This document shows positions 21,209 to 32,071 of a DNA stretch of 64,000 nt, one piece after another. How positions within the stretch are numbered: position 1 is the stretch's first letter; every line of letters begins with the position of its first letter. Both the position numbers and the translations under genes were made by a program. Below the pieces are notes generated by a model. The model worked only from the letters and a program-made list of their open reading frames with translations. It made no database searches and had not been told where the DNA came from. The stretch is from Cladorhizidae sp. MBARI D1340-BT2 (Eukaryota; Porifera; Demospongiae; Poecilosclerida; Cladorhizidae), in NCBI GenBank assembly GCA_028752905.1, contig JAQNBH010000009.1, positions 24,784,370 to 24,848,369 of the forward strand, written 5' to 3'.

Positions 21209-21822
21209 CTATATTGTTCTATATTGTTATTCAATTATCTTCTTACAAAACATTGTACTTGATCTAGCAAGGTATTCAAATGGATTTTTGCTGTTATTGT
21301 TGCTGACAATCTTGTTCTTGTAGCTAGATAGATAGTATTTAGCCAGGTAAAGTTTAGAAAAAAATAGCTCCGACCAACCTAAATTGCCAATCATATAGCT
21401 ACAACACAGCATAGAGACAAATCTAGCATACTTTGCATAGTCTAAGCAGCCGACTAACATACAAAAATTGCGAGAAAGTAGTAGAAGAATGACTAGTTTC
21501 TAAACAAAGGTATAAAATACCAATACAATCAATACGATTTTTTTTCTGGCAATCGAATACTTACAGTTTGCTGAGATAACCAATGTTCCCTGGATGTGTC
21601 TCTGTTGTTTGATCAATTTTAGAGTAGTAAATATGCCGTACGAGCAGCTAACAACAGACCATTTCTTCCCCAGCACAAGGTTTAAAAAAACAATGCTGCA
21701 CCCAGTTGATTGCTTCTGGTTTGAGTATAACGCACGTACGATTATTGTGACATTTTCAATTGACACTGCGTAAGTGCTAACAGGTGATGAGCTACAGCTG
21801 CAGCAAAGTGCATACATGTGAA
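21209..21822. other. No gene recognised
   Basis: AT-rich. Minus-strand open frames at 21227-21460 and 21500-21817 have no recognisable domains. Confidence 0.4.
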
Positions 21823-21933
21823 TATGTACACAATGCTGGGTAGTTTACTCTTGGCTGTGGCTCTCCTCTCCATGATTGATTCTACCCAACCTCAAATAGC
21901 ATCCCTGTTTCTCATGCCACATCTGAGGAGCTA
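21823..21933 (+). CDS. Short ORF with signal-peptide-like start
   Basis: Thirty-six codons, beginning MYTMLGSLLLAVALLSMIDS: a hydrophobic core typical of a secretory leader, followed by TQPQIASL and a stop. A second in-frame ATG lies at 21832. The related segment at about 25745-25850 has lost the frame. It could be a first exon of a secreted or membrane protein, or a coincidence of hydrophobic codons. No downstream exon is established, though an unexplained frame starts at 22156. Confidence 0.3.
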
Positions 21934-22155
21934 GTTGTCTAATAGTTGCCCCTTTTTAAAGCCCTCACAGAACCTCTTGTAGCTAGCAAGTCCTTCCTTA
22001 GAGAGACTTTACAGAGTAGCTTGGCAAGCCTTTCCTTAGAAAGTTTGAAGATTTGACATCGCAGGACTCGCCTTAGAAAACTTAACTTCTAGAAACCCTT
22101 AGCTAAGCTTTTCTATCTAACAGGCCATGTGTAACTATTAAGCCTCACATCAAAC

Positions 22156-22710
22156 ATGTATAGAGCAAAAAGAGCTGATACATTTACGCATTGTCTAATG
22201 GAGAACTCTCTGTCAATGGTGCCCCTAAGTCCAGTGGAGGATGGTCATGTGTTTGGTGATAGGTTTACTGTAAGAGTAGAAAACTTTGGTCAGGAGTGTA
22301 ACATTTCTGCAATGCATTACTCTTATTACATAGTGGATGTCTCTGTTGTACATGCAACAGGACTTCAGATATCTATGATTTAGTTAGAGGATGAGTTTGT
22401 GCTTGATGGCCCCATCAATGCACACATACTAGTCTATATCTCCACTACATTCGCTGATTCCAACTACTTACCTCTTCATGAATTTGAGCTTGGTGTTTGG
22501 AGTCGATCGAGCAAACGCAACTATTTATGCTCGCAAAATAGCAACGACCTGGAAAACGTTTATAGTGTTAGTTTTGTAACTGACAGTCATCTTTTATTAT
22601 TTGAAGATGTCTTAATAACTTACTACAAGGCAAGTTCATCTGCTTCACACAAAATTTTCAAATGTCAGAGAAATAGTGTCACACTGAGACACACAAACAC
22701 TTGGTTGTAG
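22156..22710 (+). pseudogene. Unidentified 184-residue frame broken by one stop
   Basis: A single plus-strand frame runs from ATG 22156 to TAG 22708-22710 with one internal TAG at 22381-22383. The first half has alternating hydrophobic residues (DRFTVRVENFGQECNISAM, YSYYIVDVSVVHATGLQIS). The second half is similar (VLDGPINAHILVYISTTFAD, HEFELGVW). The pattern suggests beta-strands, as in extracellular sandwich domains, but I recognise no family. One stop in an otherwise open 555 nt suggests a recent pseudogene, a sequencing error, or two exons. Confidence 0.4.
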
Positions 22711-23069
22711 CTTTCAACCATGCTTCACACCAAAAATGTTTCCTGCCAGTTGGGTAATCTTGGTTGTGAAAGCCAACCATAACACAAGCCTTGCATGATA
22801 CTGTGTTAATTGTCATGAAAGTTCATTGATGATAGTTAATTGCTGAATGATTATGGTAACTTTACTACCAGGGAACAAAACATATAGCAATTTTGTATTA
22901 TTATGTGCATGAACTACCAGTGAATAATTACAGCAACAATCAATACCCAGTTGCTGCTCCTTGTAGTTCAATGATACTTGGAAGAATTGAGTGCAGTCTA
23001 TGGATCTCAACTTTGACTGCATCAGTCCAAGTCACCTCCCCAATAAAATGCCAGATGTACTCCAATGTT

Positions 23070-23600
23070 AAGTGAGGAAGAGATAAAAATATAACAAATA
23101 ATGGAACTAACTGACAATCACAAATTGCCATCACAAACAGTCTCTTCTTTACCTTTACTGCTGTTTCTGCAAGCCAATGAAAGCTCTATAGGCACCTGGC
23201 TAGCCTGAAATCTCTCAGAATCTCTTCATTCCAGAGAATAAAATGCACTCCCCTATGAAATACTACATCAGCATCTAGGATGTTTTGGCATTGTAGGCTA
23301 GCTAATATCATGAGGGAAAGAGTTACCCTGTAGGTTTCTCCTGGGATGGTTGGGCATTAGTAGAAGCATTGGTAGGATCTAGTAGCTGTTCAGACACCAG
23401 TTAGGGTATCAATACCTTTACAAGATAACATCCAAGGGGAACAATGTCAATTGACAGTTACCGCATACTTGATCTCAATGATAGCAAGTCAGCGTTCTTC
23501 TCCATAACCAGCGATTATTTATCAACAGACTTACTTGAGCCAAGAATTGATTGTAAAATATTTACTAATACCCACATTGATCAGAATGCTCACTTGACTG
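23070..23600. repeat. Dispersed module R1 (copy 1)
   Basis: Recognised by ACTGACAATCACAAATTGCC, TTACCTTTACTGCTGT, GCAAGCCAATGAAAGC and, at its right end, AGCCAAGAATTGATTGTAAA with CAGAATGCTCACTTG. Related copies lie at 26310-26860 and, split by other elements, at 60940-61080 and 61510-61790. Confidence 0.75.
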
Positions 23601-23732
23601 GGTGTGTGGCTGGGTAAGGATGAGGGAGGTGGCTGGGTAAGGATGAGGGACGTGGCTGGGTAAGGATGATGAGGGAGGTGTAGGTGATGTAACTGGTGCA
23701 TGTGTATATATGTACAAAATCCTATTAGAGAA

Positions 23733-24382
23733 TGTGAATATTGTACTACTTGCCGTACAATAGCTATCTTCTTGTGGCTCACTTATCCAGGAATGATTCT
23801 ATCCATACTCATGTTGGTTTTGCTGATTCTCATGCCACACCTAGGAAGCTTCTCCTTCTATCTTAGAGTATTATCTCGTACTTATCTTCCTGGATCATTC
23901 TTAGAGCAACTAGCTCCTATCTAACCCCCATACTACATAACCCCATAGAAGGAAGTTTGAGAGGCTGCCTTTTAGGGGATCAACCTCAGTGCTCAAGCAA
24001 GGCTGACAATTTGCATAACCTTTTTAATCTAGCAGTAGAGAAGTTTGAATATATGGCTGGTGATGTTCCCAGAAAGATATATTCATCTGTTCTCAATTTT
24101 TATGACAAGGTGGAGCTTAGGTGCAGGTGCTGGATGCAGATTGTCTTACTTGTCCTTATTGAAGTAGTGAATGAGAGCCGTGGGAAAGATATCGCCAGCT
24201 AAGGCCCAGCCAATTTTTATTGTGTGGTAACTGAGGGCAATCAAATTTTGTTTATCTTAAGTTATATGCATATTTAGAGATTATTGTTGTGAATTTCCCA
24301 CCAGCCAGGTTAATGTGAAAAGGCTTTAGGAATACACAGCTTAACTTTACTATACATTTATGTCTCTCATCTCTGTCTGTCC
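23733..24382. repeat. 650-bp tandem duplication, copy 1
   Basis: Starts TGTGAATATTGTACTACTTG and is repeated head-to-tail at 24383. The copies are very similar and differ by scattered substitutions and a 9-bp in-frame indel in the open frame they share. Confidence 0.88.
23957..24202 (+). CDS. Unidentified ORF, copy 1 of a tandem pair
   Basis: An 81-codon open frame beginning MRGCLLGDQPQCSSKADNLH, continuing NLAVEKFEYMAGDVPR and ending in a Cys-rich and hydrophobic run (LRCRCWMQIVLLVLIEV). The second copy at 24424-24861 keeps the frame to the same stop despite substitutions and a 9-nt indel. That is weak evidence for coding, since the duplication is young. No family recognised, no splice sites assigned. 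Confidence 0.35.
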   Translation: MRGCLLGDQPQCSSKADNLHNLFNLAVEKFEYMAGDVPRKIYSSVLNFYDKVELRCRCWMQIVLLVLIEVVNESRGKDIAS

Positions 24383-25041
24383 TGTGAATATTGTACTACT
24401 TGCCATAAAATAGCTATCTTCTTGTGGCTCACTTCTCCAGAAATCATTCTATCCATACTCATGTTGGTTTTGCTGATTCTCATGCCACACCTAGGAAGCT
24501 ACTCCTTCTATCTTATAGTATTATCTCTTACTTATCTTCCTGGATCACTCTTAGAGCAACTAGCTCCTATCTAACCCCCATACTACATAACCCCATAGAA
24601 GGAAGTTTGAGAGGCTGCCTTTTAGGGGATCAACCTCAGTGCTCAAGCAAGGCTGACAATTTGCATAACCGTTTTAATCTAGCAGTAGAGAAGTTTGAAT
24701 ATATGGCTGGTGATGTTCCCAGAAATATATATTCATCTGTTCTCTATTTTTATGACAAGGTGGAGTACCAATTGCTTAGGTGCAGGTGCTGGATGCAGAT
24801 TGCCTTACTTGTCCTTATTGAAGTAGTGAATCAGGGACGTGGGAAAGATATCGCCAGCTAAGGCCCAGCCAAATTTTATTGTGTGGTAACTGAGGGCAAT
24901 CAAATTTTGTTTATCTTAAGTGATGTGCATATTTAGAGATTATTGTTGTGAATTTCCCACCAGCGAGGTTAATGTGAAAAGGCTTTAGGAATACACAGCT
25001 TAACTTTACTATACATTTATGTCTCTCATCTCTGACTGTCC
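24383..25041. repeat. 650-bp tandem duplication, copy 2
   Basis: Second head-to-tail copy of the 23733-24382 segment. Confidence 0.88.
24424..24861 (+). CDS. Unidentified ORF, copy 2 of a tandem pair
   Basis: A 145-codon open frame. Its last 88 residues or so parallel the frame at 23957 (GSLRGCLLGDQPQCSSK through RGKDIAS). It differs by a 3-residue insertion (YQL) and a few substitutions. The first 55 residues are open only in this copy; in copy 1 the matching DNA reads in other frames, so the start is doubtful and the shared part is the better-supported piece. Function unknown. Confidence 0.35.
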   Translation: MAHFSRNHSIHTHVGFADSHATPRKLLLLSYSIISYLSSWITLRATSSYLTPILHNPIEGSLRGCLLGDQPQCSSKADNLHNRFNLAVEKFEYMAGDVPRNIYSSVLYFYDKVEYQLLRCRCWMQIALLVLIEVVNQGRGKDIAS

Positions 25042-25290
25042 TTACTTTATATTAGGTGAGTTACAGTATTCTATGGCTAGGATGTGACAAGATTTTACTA
25101 ATTGCTAAACTTCAATTTATTTGAACATGTCCCTCTGGCTCTATGTGTCCAATCTACTTCATGAAACTATCATAGGAGGTGAGTTAGAATATTCTGTCTA
25201 GGATGACAAGTTTTGACTGCTCTAATAAATCTGAACATGTCTGCCAGCTCTCTGTGTCCAACTTACTGATGTTATTTCAACATAGTTTGA
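25040..25290. repeat. Dispersed tandem module R2 (copy 2)
   Basis: Two units with GTGAGTTACAGTATTCTATG and GTGAGTTAGAATATTCTGTC, as at 19640-19840. Confidence 0.7.
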
Positions 25291-26309
25291 TAGTGCTAGA
25301 GTATTGCAAGAACTAAAGTCTATTCACCTTGAATTGCAGTGGAAGTAATATGCCCAATCATGTACTGAGCAGCAAGATAAAAGTCACTAGAAGCATGTGT
25401 GTAAAAGGGCATGAAATATCCACTGATTGAGCTAACTAATGTGTAATAAAATATCTAAACATTAAATATATTTTATTTGCCATCATGCACTAAGCCGCAC
25501 CAAAGGTGGAGAAATGGTTAAAGTCAGATAAACACCTGTCTGTTGCTTTACAGCAGCTGTCAGAAGTTTTATCTGATTATGTATAGGCCTAGCTTGTGCT
25601 AAAAAGCTCAGTTGGTCTTTAAGCTGCTTACACCAGTTTTTTCTGACCTTTACCCCTTGCACCCTTGTTGCTATTGCCTGTGGTTAGGGAAGTGAAGTAA
25701 CAGGTGATTAGTTGCAGCTGGAGCAAAGTGCATGCATGTGTATATGGACACAATTCTTGATTTAGTAGTTTACTGGTTGCTATGGCTCTCCTCTCCATTA
25801 TCAATTCTACCCAACCTCATCTAGCATCCCTGTTTATCATGCTACATCTGTGTATCCAGTTGCTTAGTGCCTCTACCTTATCATCCTGCATATCTCTGTT
25901 AAGGACTTCTTACTAAGTTGGTTTGAGAGACATCTCCCTGGCCCAGCTGGTTCTGAGTGGTGATCTTGCTTGTAGAGTAAATGTTAAACTAACAGTTGAC
26001 CCCTCCATATCTGATGATGCTTACATTTTGTAAGAATAATTCCATCTCAGCTTAAGTGTTGTGATCTAATAAAAAAAATTTATGTATGTAATCGTCTCAT
26101 TTAACATGGTCTTTGTTGGAGGATGGAAAATTATGCTCTCAATTTTGAATGTAATAAATTTCGTTTCGTTTACATATCTTCAAATAGGAACATTTGTCAA
26201 AATGTTTTGTAAGACATGTGCTAAAAACCAGATTTTTACCTGTAAATATGCAGAAGGCTACAGCATTATTATATTAAAACTTTATTTCTTGTTCTGGTTT
26301 ATGTGAGTG
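25291..26309. other. No intact gene; decayed copy of 19850-21900
   Basis: Parts match 19860-20280 and 21780-21900 (for example CAGCAAGATAAAAGTCACTAGA and TGGCTCTCCTCTCCATTA), so this is another segment of the same dispersed duplication. The plus open frame at 26082-26306 has no recognisable domain. Confidence 0.5.
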
Positions 26310-26860
26310 GGCGGAAGAAGTGATAAAAATATAAAACTTACTGACAATCACAAATTGTCATCATAAACAGTCTCTTCCTTACCTTTACTGCTGTCTCTGC
26401 AAGCCAATAACAGCTGTATAGGTACCATGCTAGCCTGAAATCCCTCAGAATTCACTCTTGAGAATAAAATGAACTCCGATTTACAGTATTACTGTATCAG
26501 CATCTAGGATTGTTTGGTATTGTAGGTGCTAGCTAATATCAGGAGGGAAAGAGTTACCTGTAGATTTCTCCTGGCATGGTTGGGCATTACTAGGAGTATT
26601 AGTAGGAGCTAGCTGTCCTGACACCAGTAAGGGTAGCATTACTTTTACTAGAGTATACAGGATCCAATCCAAAGATAACAATGTCAACTAACAGGTGGAG
26701 CATACTTAATCTCAATGGAAGCAAGTCTGTGTTCTACTCCGTAACTAGTGATCATTTATCAACAGACTTACTGCAGACTTACTTGAACAAGAATTGATGG
26801 TAAAATATTTACTAATAACCACGAGATCAGAATGCTCACTTGCATACCATTGAGCTCAAG
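26310..26860. repeat. Dispersed module R1 (copy 2) with Penelope scar
   Basis: Matches R1 copy 1. At 26655-26680 it contains AGTATACAGGATCCAATCCA, matching the start of the Penelope RT region at about 16219 and 59362. This suggests a Penelope element once sat here and left a short remnant. Confidence 0.65.
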
Positions 26861-26894
26861 TGCACTGTCTCTGCGACATCCATCCATGTGTCTG

Positions 26895-27240
26895 TCCTTA
26901 CTTTATAGGAGGTGAGTTAAAGTACTCTATGGCTAGGATGGCATGATTTGATCAACTTCAATTTATTTGAACATGTCTCTTGGCTCTCTGTTTCGAACCT
27001 ACTTCACGAAAACATCATAGATGGTGAGTTACAGTATATCTAAATCTAGGATTACATGCCTTGATCAACTTTAATGACCTTTGGCTCTCTGTGTCCAACC
27101 TACTTACATGAAACCTTCATAGGCGATGAATCAGTGTATTCTATATCTAGGAAAACATGTGTTGACTGATTGATCAATTATAATTTATTTGAACATGTGT
27201 CTTTGCTCTCCCTGTCCAACCTAATGAAACATAGTTTCAT
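26895..27240. repeat. Dispersed tandem module R2 (copy 3)
   Basis: Three units of about 115 bp with TTTATAGGAGGTGAGTTA, ATCATAGATGGTGAGTTACA and TTCATAGGCGATGAATCAG. Confidence 0.72.
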
Positions 27241-27361
27241 AGTTACAAACATTGCTACAATATTGCAAGAACTAAAGTCTATTCACCTTGGCTTGCTGTG
27301 TAAGTTCGATGATCAATCATGCACTGACCAGCAAGAAAATTTTCACTAGAAGAACATGGAT

Positions 27362-27487
27362 GGAAATAAAATGGTCTCATGTGACAGCTGCTTGGAATTG
27401 TTCCATGAAACTTGTCAAACCGTCCCTCAAGATGTGTGGAGTGATCCAGACTATAAATGGTGCTGTAGTCAATGTAGTCATAATTAA
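27362..27487 (+). pseudogene. PHD zinc-finger half (transposon remnant)
   Basis: The plus strand reads GNKMVSCDSCLELFHETC, then about 14 residues, then YKWCCSQCSHN and a stop. Spacing C-x2-C, H-x2-C and C-x2-C matches the second half of a PHD finger. The first Cys pair is missing: an in-frame stop lies seven codons upstream. PHD fingers read histone tails, and in this window one is fused to the Ulp1 protease of the Ginger1-type element (33276-33742), so this is probably a relic of a related element. A longer overlapping frame at 27288-27506 is a shadow. Confidence 0.55.
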
Positions 27488-29192
27488 CACTGTAACTGTT
27501 CTATAAACATCTATTATATCAATGTATGGGACTGGGGTACTAAATATCCTGGCTTTGCATAGTTATAATCTATCTATTTATAAATATAACTGATTCAGAT
27601 TGTATTTGTCATGATATAAATTGATTGATGCCAATGATTTCATAAGCCTCCAATGACAAGCAGGAGGTATTGCTTGAGGCCATGACATTAATGTTGGACA
27701 TCAATGTCAGAAGCTATGGTTATGCTGTGCCTTCCACCCTATAAAATACACTGTATTCTGACCCTTACTGTTAGTTTTTTAAGTCTCTCAAAGCTCATTG
27801 ATTAGCCTGTCATGGCCATAAATTATGGTAAAAAATCCTGGTCGGGTCATGACAAATTTCACTTTTCTTCTCTCTTTAGATAAGTCTGGTTTAAGGCTTG
27901 AGAGATTCTAACCTTATCTTATAAAGGGCATTCTTTTATTGGAACGGATTCAGAGAAGATCTACCAAGTACATTTTGTCAGACTAGATTATAGTCCAGAT
28001 TGAAGGCCCTCCATCCTCTTCCCTTGATCACAGAACCTCTAACATCAATGTGGACAACATTTGACATTTAGCAATTAGTTGAACTTGAGCTAGCTGATGC
28101 TTTCTGACTGTCCACTTGGGTACACTAATGCTAATGCTACTCATTGGAATCACAAAGATAGCCAAACTAACTATTAAAAAAAAAAGAGTGAGAGAGAAGG
28201 GAGAGAAAAAAAACCCCGGGATTACAAATTTCCTAGGATATTAGGAATAGGGGTGCCAAATTTCCTGGCGGGATTCCATATTTCCTAGGATATCTGGAAT
28301 GGGGGTGCAAATTTCCTGGGATGCCAGATTTCCTGTGACACCCGCTCAGGCTAGGGTGGGGCTAGCTATTTCTTTCCTTCAGAATGCATTCCTGAGCATG
28401 CGATCATAATTGCTCTCCAATTCCCAATGTGCTCGAGTGACTATACTTCAGAAGGTCCGGCTCGGGTGACTACTTCAGAAGATCGGATTTTCCTCGGCCC
28501 AGGTGACTATTCTTCAATGGATCCTTACTTTTTTTTCTTGTTTTTTTCTTTTTCTGCTTTTAATCGTGGACTGTGACTAGGAAAAGAAAATGGGGAAAAT
28601 GTCCGCCTTCAAAGGCTCATAACTTCTAAACCGTACCCCCTATGACAGTGCTTTTATTATCTTAGAGCTTTAAAATATTGGAGTTAGGTAGGGTTAGATA
28701 ATACATACAGGTCGTAGTACTAAGTAGGCTCAAGTAGACATGTTTTTGGGGGGTAGGGCTACTCTTGGAAGACTTCATTACAAAACATCAAATTAACTAC
28801 TAAAGTGGTTCTTGTTGTTCAATAAGCTTCAATGGGTGCAGTAAAACTTTGTAATTGGCCAACTAAGTGGCATTACATTTTTATGACAGTTTTTAGAGTA
28901 GTGGTCAGAATTTTTCATGAGGTACACTCATTCATTGTATTATAATTTGACCATTATTATATATTTTATTTTTCAAAATTAGAGTTTTATTGCACGGAAG
29001 AAAGGGCCAAAATACTGAAAGTTTGAGACAAAAATAAAAATTACAGAGGTAGGCACGCCAAGAAAAATAGAACAACAAATAAAAAAGAGAAAAAAATTGC
29101 AGGACTCTCAAGTTGAGGTTTGTTTTAGAACTTTATTACTAGTTGTCCAGACAAATTCTTGACTGTTCTTTCTTTTTGTCTCTTTAGGTCCT
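27488..29192. other. No gene; short TTTCCTGG/TTTCCTAGG repeats at 28200-28340
   Basis: Nothing coding is recognised. Around 28200-28340 the word AATTTCCTAGGATAT and variants recur four to five times. The region 28150-28210 is purine-rich. The rest is AT-rich. Confidence 0.45.
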
Positions 29193-29390
29193 TTACATCA
29201 CAGGGTCGATGTCCCGTAATCTGTGCAGGTTAGTAGGGGCAGACAAATAACTTGACAGAGCCTCCTTTTCAGAACACTTGCTCAGTATGTTGTGGTCCTG
29301 AAAGCTCAGTGGCAAAATAGACTGAACTCTTGAAGGTTGCTTCCCATGCCACAAACCGTTGCAGACATGATGCTCCTGGTATTCATAGAC
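29193..29390 (-). CDS. Candidate terminal exon, function unknown
   Basis: After the minus-strand acceptor TGAATATAG a frame of 65 codons runs to TAA at 29193-29195. It begins VYEYQEHHVCNGLWHGKQPS, continues SILPLSFQDHNILSKCSEKE and ends LHRLRDIDPVM. I do not recognise it. The composition is coding-like. The frames at 29510-29875 may be an earlier exon of the same gene. Confidence 0.4.
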   Translation of the reverse strand, partial: VYEYQEHHVCNGLWHGKQPSRVQSILPLSFQDHNILSKCSEKEALSSYLSAPTNLHRLRDIDPVM

Positions 29391-29509
29391 CTATATTCAC
29401 ATATGCCAGACAAATTGTCACAAATGTCACAAGGCAACTAAATTCTCACATACATCTCTAGGTTCAGCAGGTTTGTCTTGACAACCAGAGCACTCCCACA
29501 ACGACACTG

Positions 29510-29875
29510 TCACGTCCTCACAGCCTCCACGAGACTCCGGTCCTTGATCAAGCGGAACTCTCCAGTGAAGTCAGCTCTCTCAGAACCAGACCCATAGAAC
29601 TGCTCAGTATGCGCTGAAGTTGATGAGGACGTCCCAGAAGTTAATAGCATAAAAAGCGCTAGCCTACATTTTTCATTATTTGTCGACACAAGAATTGATG
29701 TCTCGCGAGCCGAGAGCCCTTCTTCAGAAGCGACCGCTTTGTCTGACTTGCTTGCTGTGGCATTCTGCAACTCTTTCTGGGATCCCCAACAGGTGCGTTT
29801 CTTATGCCTAGCTTGCCTGAACTTCTTCTAAGTGCCAGCTGAGCATGAACTTAGTTCGCGAGACATTCGAATTTT
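29510..29875 (-). pseudogene. Candidate first exon with one stop, function unknown
   Basis: From ATG at about 29875 the minus strand reads MSRELSSCSAGT-stop, then stays open in the same frame: KKFRQARHKKRTCWGSQKEL, a Ser/Thr/Ala-rich stretch, then LALFMLLTSGTSSST and GEFRLIKDRSLVEAVRT before the next stop at 29510. The early in-frame TAG suggests a pseudogene or a start further in. The basic, Cys-containing N terminus could belong to a transposon protein. No family assigned. Confidence 0.35.
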
Positions 29876-30409
29876 TGTAGAATTGGCCGCCCAAATAAAA
29901 AGCGGCTGGCGCGCCTGCGTATATATACCTATTTTTTAATTTTAGGTTATCAAAAATCAATGTTTTATTACATAGTTTCATATAATGTACAAGCTACTAA
30001 AAGTTCCAACACACAAACGAAACAACAGTAACAAAAAGACAGCAGTAAAATTAAAAAAAGCAAGACAAAAACCGCAAAAACCATAAACAACAACAATAAA
30101 AGTCCGAAATCAAGCGACACCATCCACTGCTGGAGAACGGATGGCCAACCTTCTTAGCCAAAGCCCGGCATTACCACGCCAGAGGTTGATGGAGAGGCAT
30201 TGAAAGAGATGGCAGATGGAATACCCAGAGACTGCATGCATACTGTGGTTTTATTTGTTTTGCTGCTGTAAAAAAATATATAGCCCGGAGGTATGTGCAA
30301 TGATGTGGAAAACATAGCCAGAAGAATGCGAAGGTTTGTTTGAAGTCGGGGTGGGGGGGATGGGGAGTGGGGGATCAGGGGGGGTGCGGTCGCGAAGCTA
30401 TGCAGGTGT

Positions 30410-30565
30410 CGTGCCATATTAGTCCCGCTGCCATATTTGTCCCGCTCAGAAAATGTTCGCGATAACGGGACAAATATAGTGCCATATAGTGCCATAATTA
30501 TTAGTCCCGCCTGCCATATTAGTCCCGCCTGTGCCATATTTCTCACCTGAGCTGCCATATTAGTC
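30410..30565. repeat. 18-19 bp repeat CCATATTAGTCCCGCCTG
   Basis: Five to six imperfect copies of TGCCATATTAGTCCCGCCTG. A sister array with TCACCTGCCATATTAGTC lies at 32525-32670, so the two bracket the gag/hAT segment. Confidence 0.8.
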
Positions 30566-30973
30566 ATACAGGTGGGTGTTTTGGGGGTTTAACCCCCCCC
30601 CCCACCCATTTAAATTTATACAACTGCAACTTGACTCACCTTAGTAGTGATACCAAACCCCCCTTACTGATACCCTAGATCTGCCCCTGTCAAATGCCTC
30701 ATTGTCCCACCATATTAGTAGGCCCTGGCGGATTATGCTCGAATTTCTACATATTTTTCTTTCCTTTTATGCTCCTAATATTCACCAATTTTTCTTTTCA
30801 TTCTACCTATTTTTCTTTCCTTTTATGAAATTATGCTCCTAATATTCACCTATTTTTCTTTTCAATATACCTCTTTTTCTCAATGCTTAGACAAACAATT
30901 GTTACATCATTTAAAAAGAGAATATAGGCAATCAAGGATTCAAGATTCGAGACATTTTAACAGTTACAATTAT

Positions 30974-31283
30974 CTATAGACTATAGTTGTACTGTAACAT
31001 AACAGAAAGTTGTAAGTAATCCTTCAAAGAAGTTTCTTGCTTCGTAGAAAAGGTATTGCTCAAAATTGAGAATGCACGTTCAGCTGCAGCTGACGAAGGC
31101 TGCACAAATATGACTAATCTACATGTGTGAGTCCAGTTAGGCAATCTACCATTCTCCTCATGGTACTTCCACCACTCACTGGGGTCTACGCTATCTAAAA
31201 CATCCTCAGCTGCTGCAAGATATTCAGGTAACTCAGACTTTAAGCCATTAATCACTTCTGTATTCAAGAATAGGAAGACAGTA
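30974..31283 (-). pseudogene. hAT transposase C-terminal dimerisation domain
   Basis: The minus strand encodes ELPEYLAAAEDV, then EWWKYHEENGRLPNW and VQPSSAAAERAFSILSNTFS, then YLQLSVMLQYN and a stop. This is the hAT-family dimerisation region (the P-S-S-A-A-A-E-R-x-F-S signature). In the family it follows a large DDE domain; here that domain is absent. The frame instead continues without a stop into Gypsy gag on the N-terminal side, so the hAT end is fused to gag. It cannot be an active transposase. Confidence 0.8.
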
Positions 31284-32031
31284 AGTGAATCAATATCAGC
31301 TGCAGTGCTGGGTTTCTTGTCAGACACAAACTGTGCTACATGTCTAGGCATAAGCTTCATTACAGTATCAACTGCACACAAATCATTTACCTGCTGGATT
31401 GTTTTGCAGCCTTCTGTCCATCGTATGGTGAGGACAGTACGACCCAACAGAGCCTCCCATCCTTCTTCTGGTTTCCGTTTGAGATTGTCCAATCTTTGTC
31501 GGTAAGCTTTTCTGGTCACACGGTAGAGTCGCAAGAGTGCTAGTTTGACTTGATCATAGTCTTCCTTTACATCCGGCTGCATTGCCAGATATACTCTGTT
31601 GGCATCCGGTCGGAATTCCGGAGCCAAATATCTCATCCAATCCTTCTTGAGGACCTTGTATGCAGCCATATGGCTCTCTAAAACGTTAAATATTCCAGGG
31701 GGTCTTCGTCTTCCTTCATTTCTCTGAACCGGGGTGCTTTGATTTGGCTGGGGGTAGGAACAGAGTCCGATTCTTCTATCCTGCCAGTGCCCCCTCCGCT
31801 TATCACTGTCATCAGCAATCTTTCCCATCTCTGATCTCTTTTCTCCTCGGCTTCCGCTCGTTCGGTCACCCGTCTTTTCTCGTCTTCCTTTTGCTTCTCT
31901 GACTAGAGTTTAAACATTCGGAGCATATCAGACATTGTCACTCTTTCCCCAATATCTTCTGAGTCCATTAGCGGTGAAGTACTCCACCTTTCTCCTTCTG
32001 TAGTGTCCTTTGCCTTACTTCTGGTATCCAT
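31284..32031 (-). pseudogene. Gypsy-type gag, frameshifted, fused to hAT tail
   Basis: A gag gene starts at the ATG 32031 (MDTRSKAKDTTEGERWSTSP). It passes one in-frame stop near 31905 (MFKL-stop-SEKQ), a Glu/Arg-rich helix, and then IKAPRFREMKEDEDPLEYL, the capsid entry motif. A frameshift near 31680 moves the rest to the frame reading HMAAYKVLKKDWMRYLAPEF, DYDQVKLALLRLYRVTRKAY and MPRHVAQFVSDKKPSTAAD. This is classic Gypsy/SCAN-like capsid. After about 31284 the same frame enters hAT sequence. A primer-binding site and LTR-like end lie just upstream. Confidence 0.78.
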
Positions 32032-32071
32032 TCATGTCAAGGGTAGTAGCTATCTCTCTAGTTAAAAAAAA

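Noticed and set aside
30154..30567. 137-codon minus-strand frame
   Set aside because: Half of it translates the CCATATTAGTCCC repeat and the rest is low-complexity Pro/Ser.
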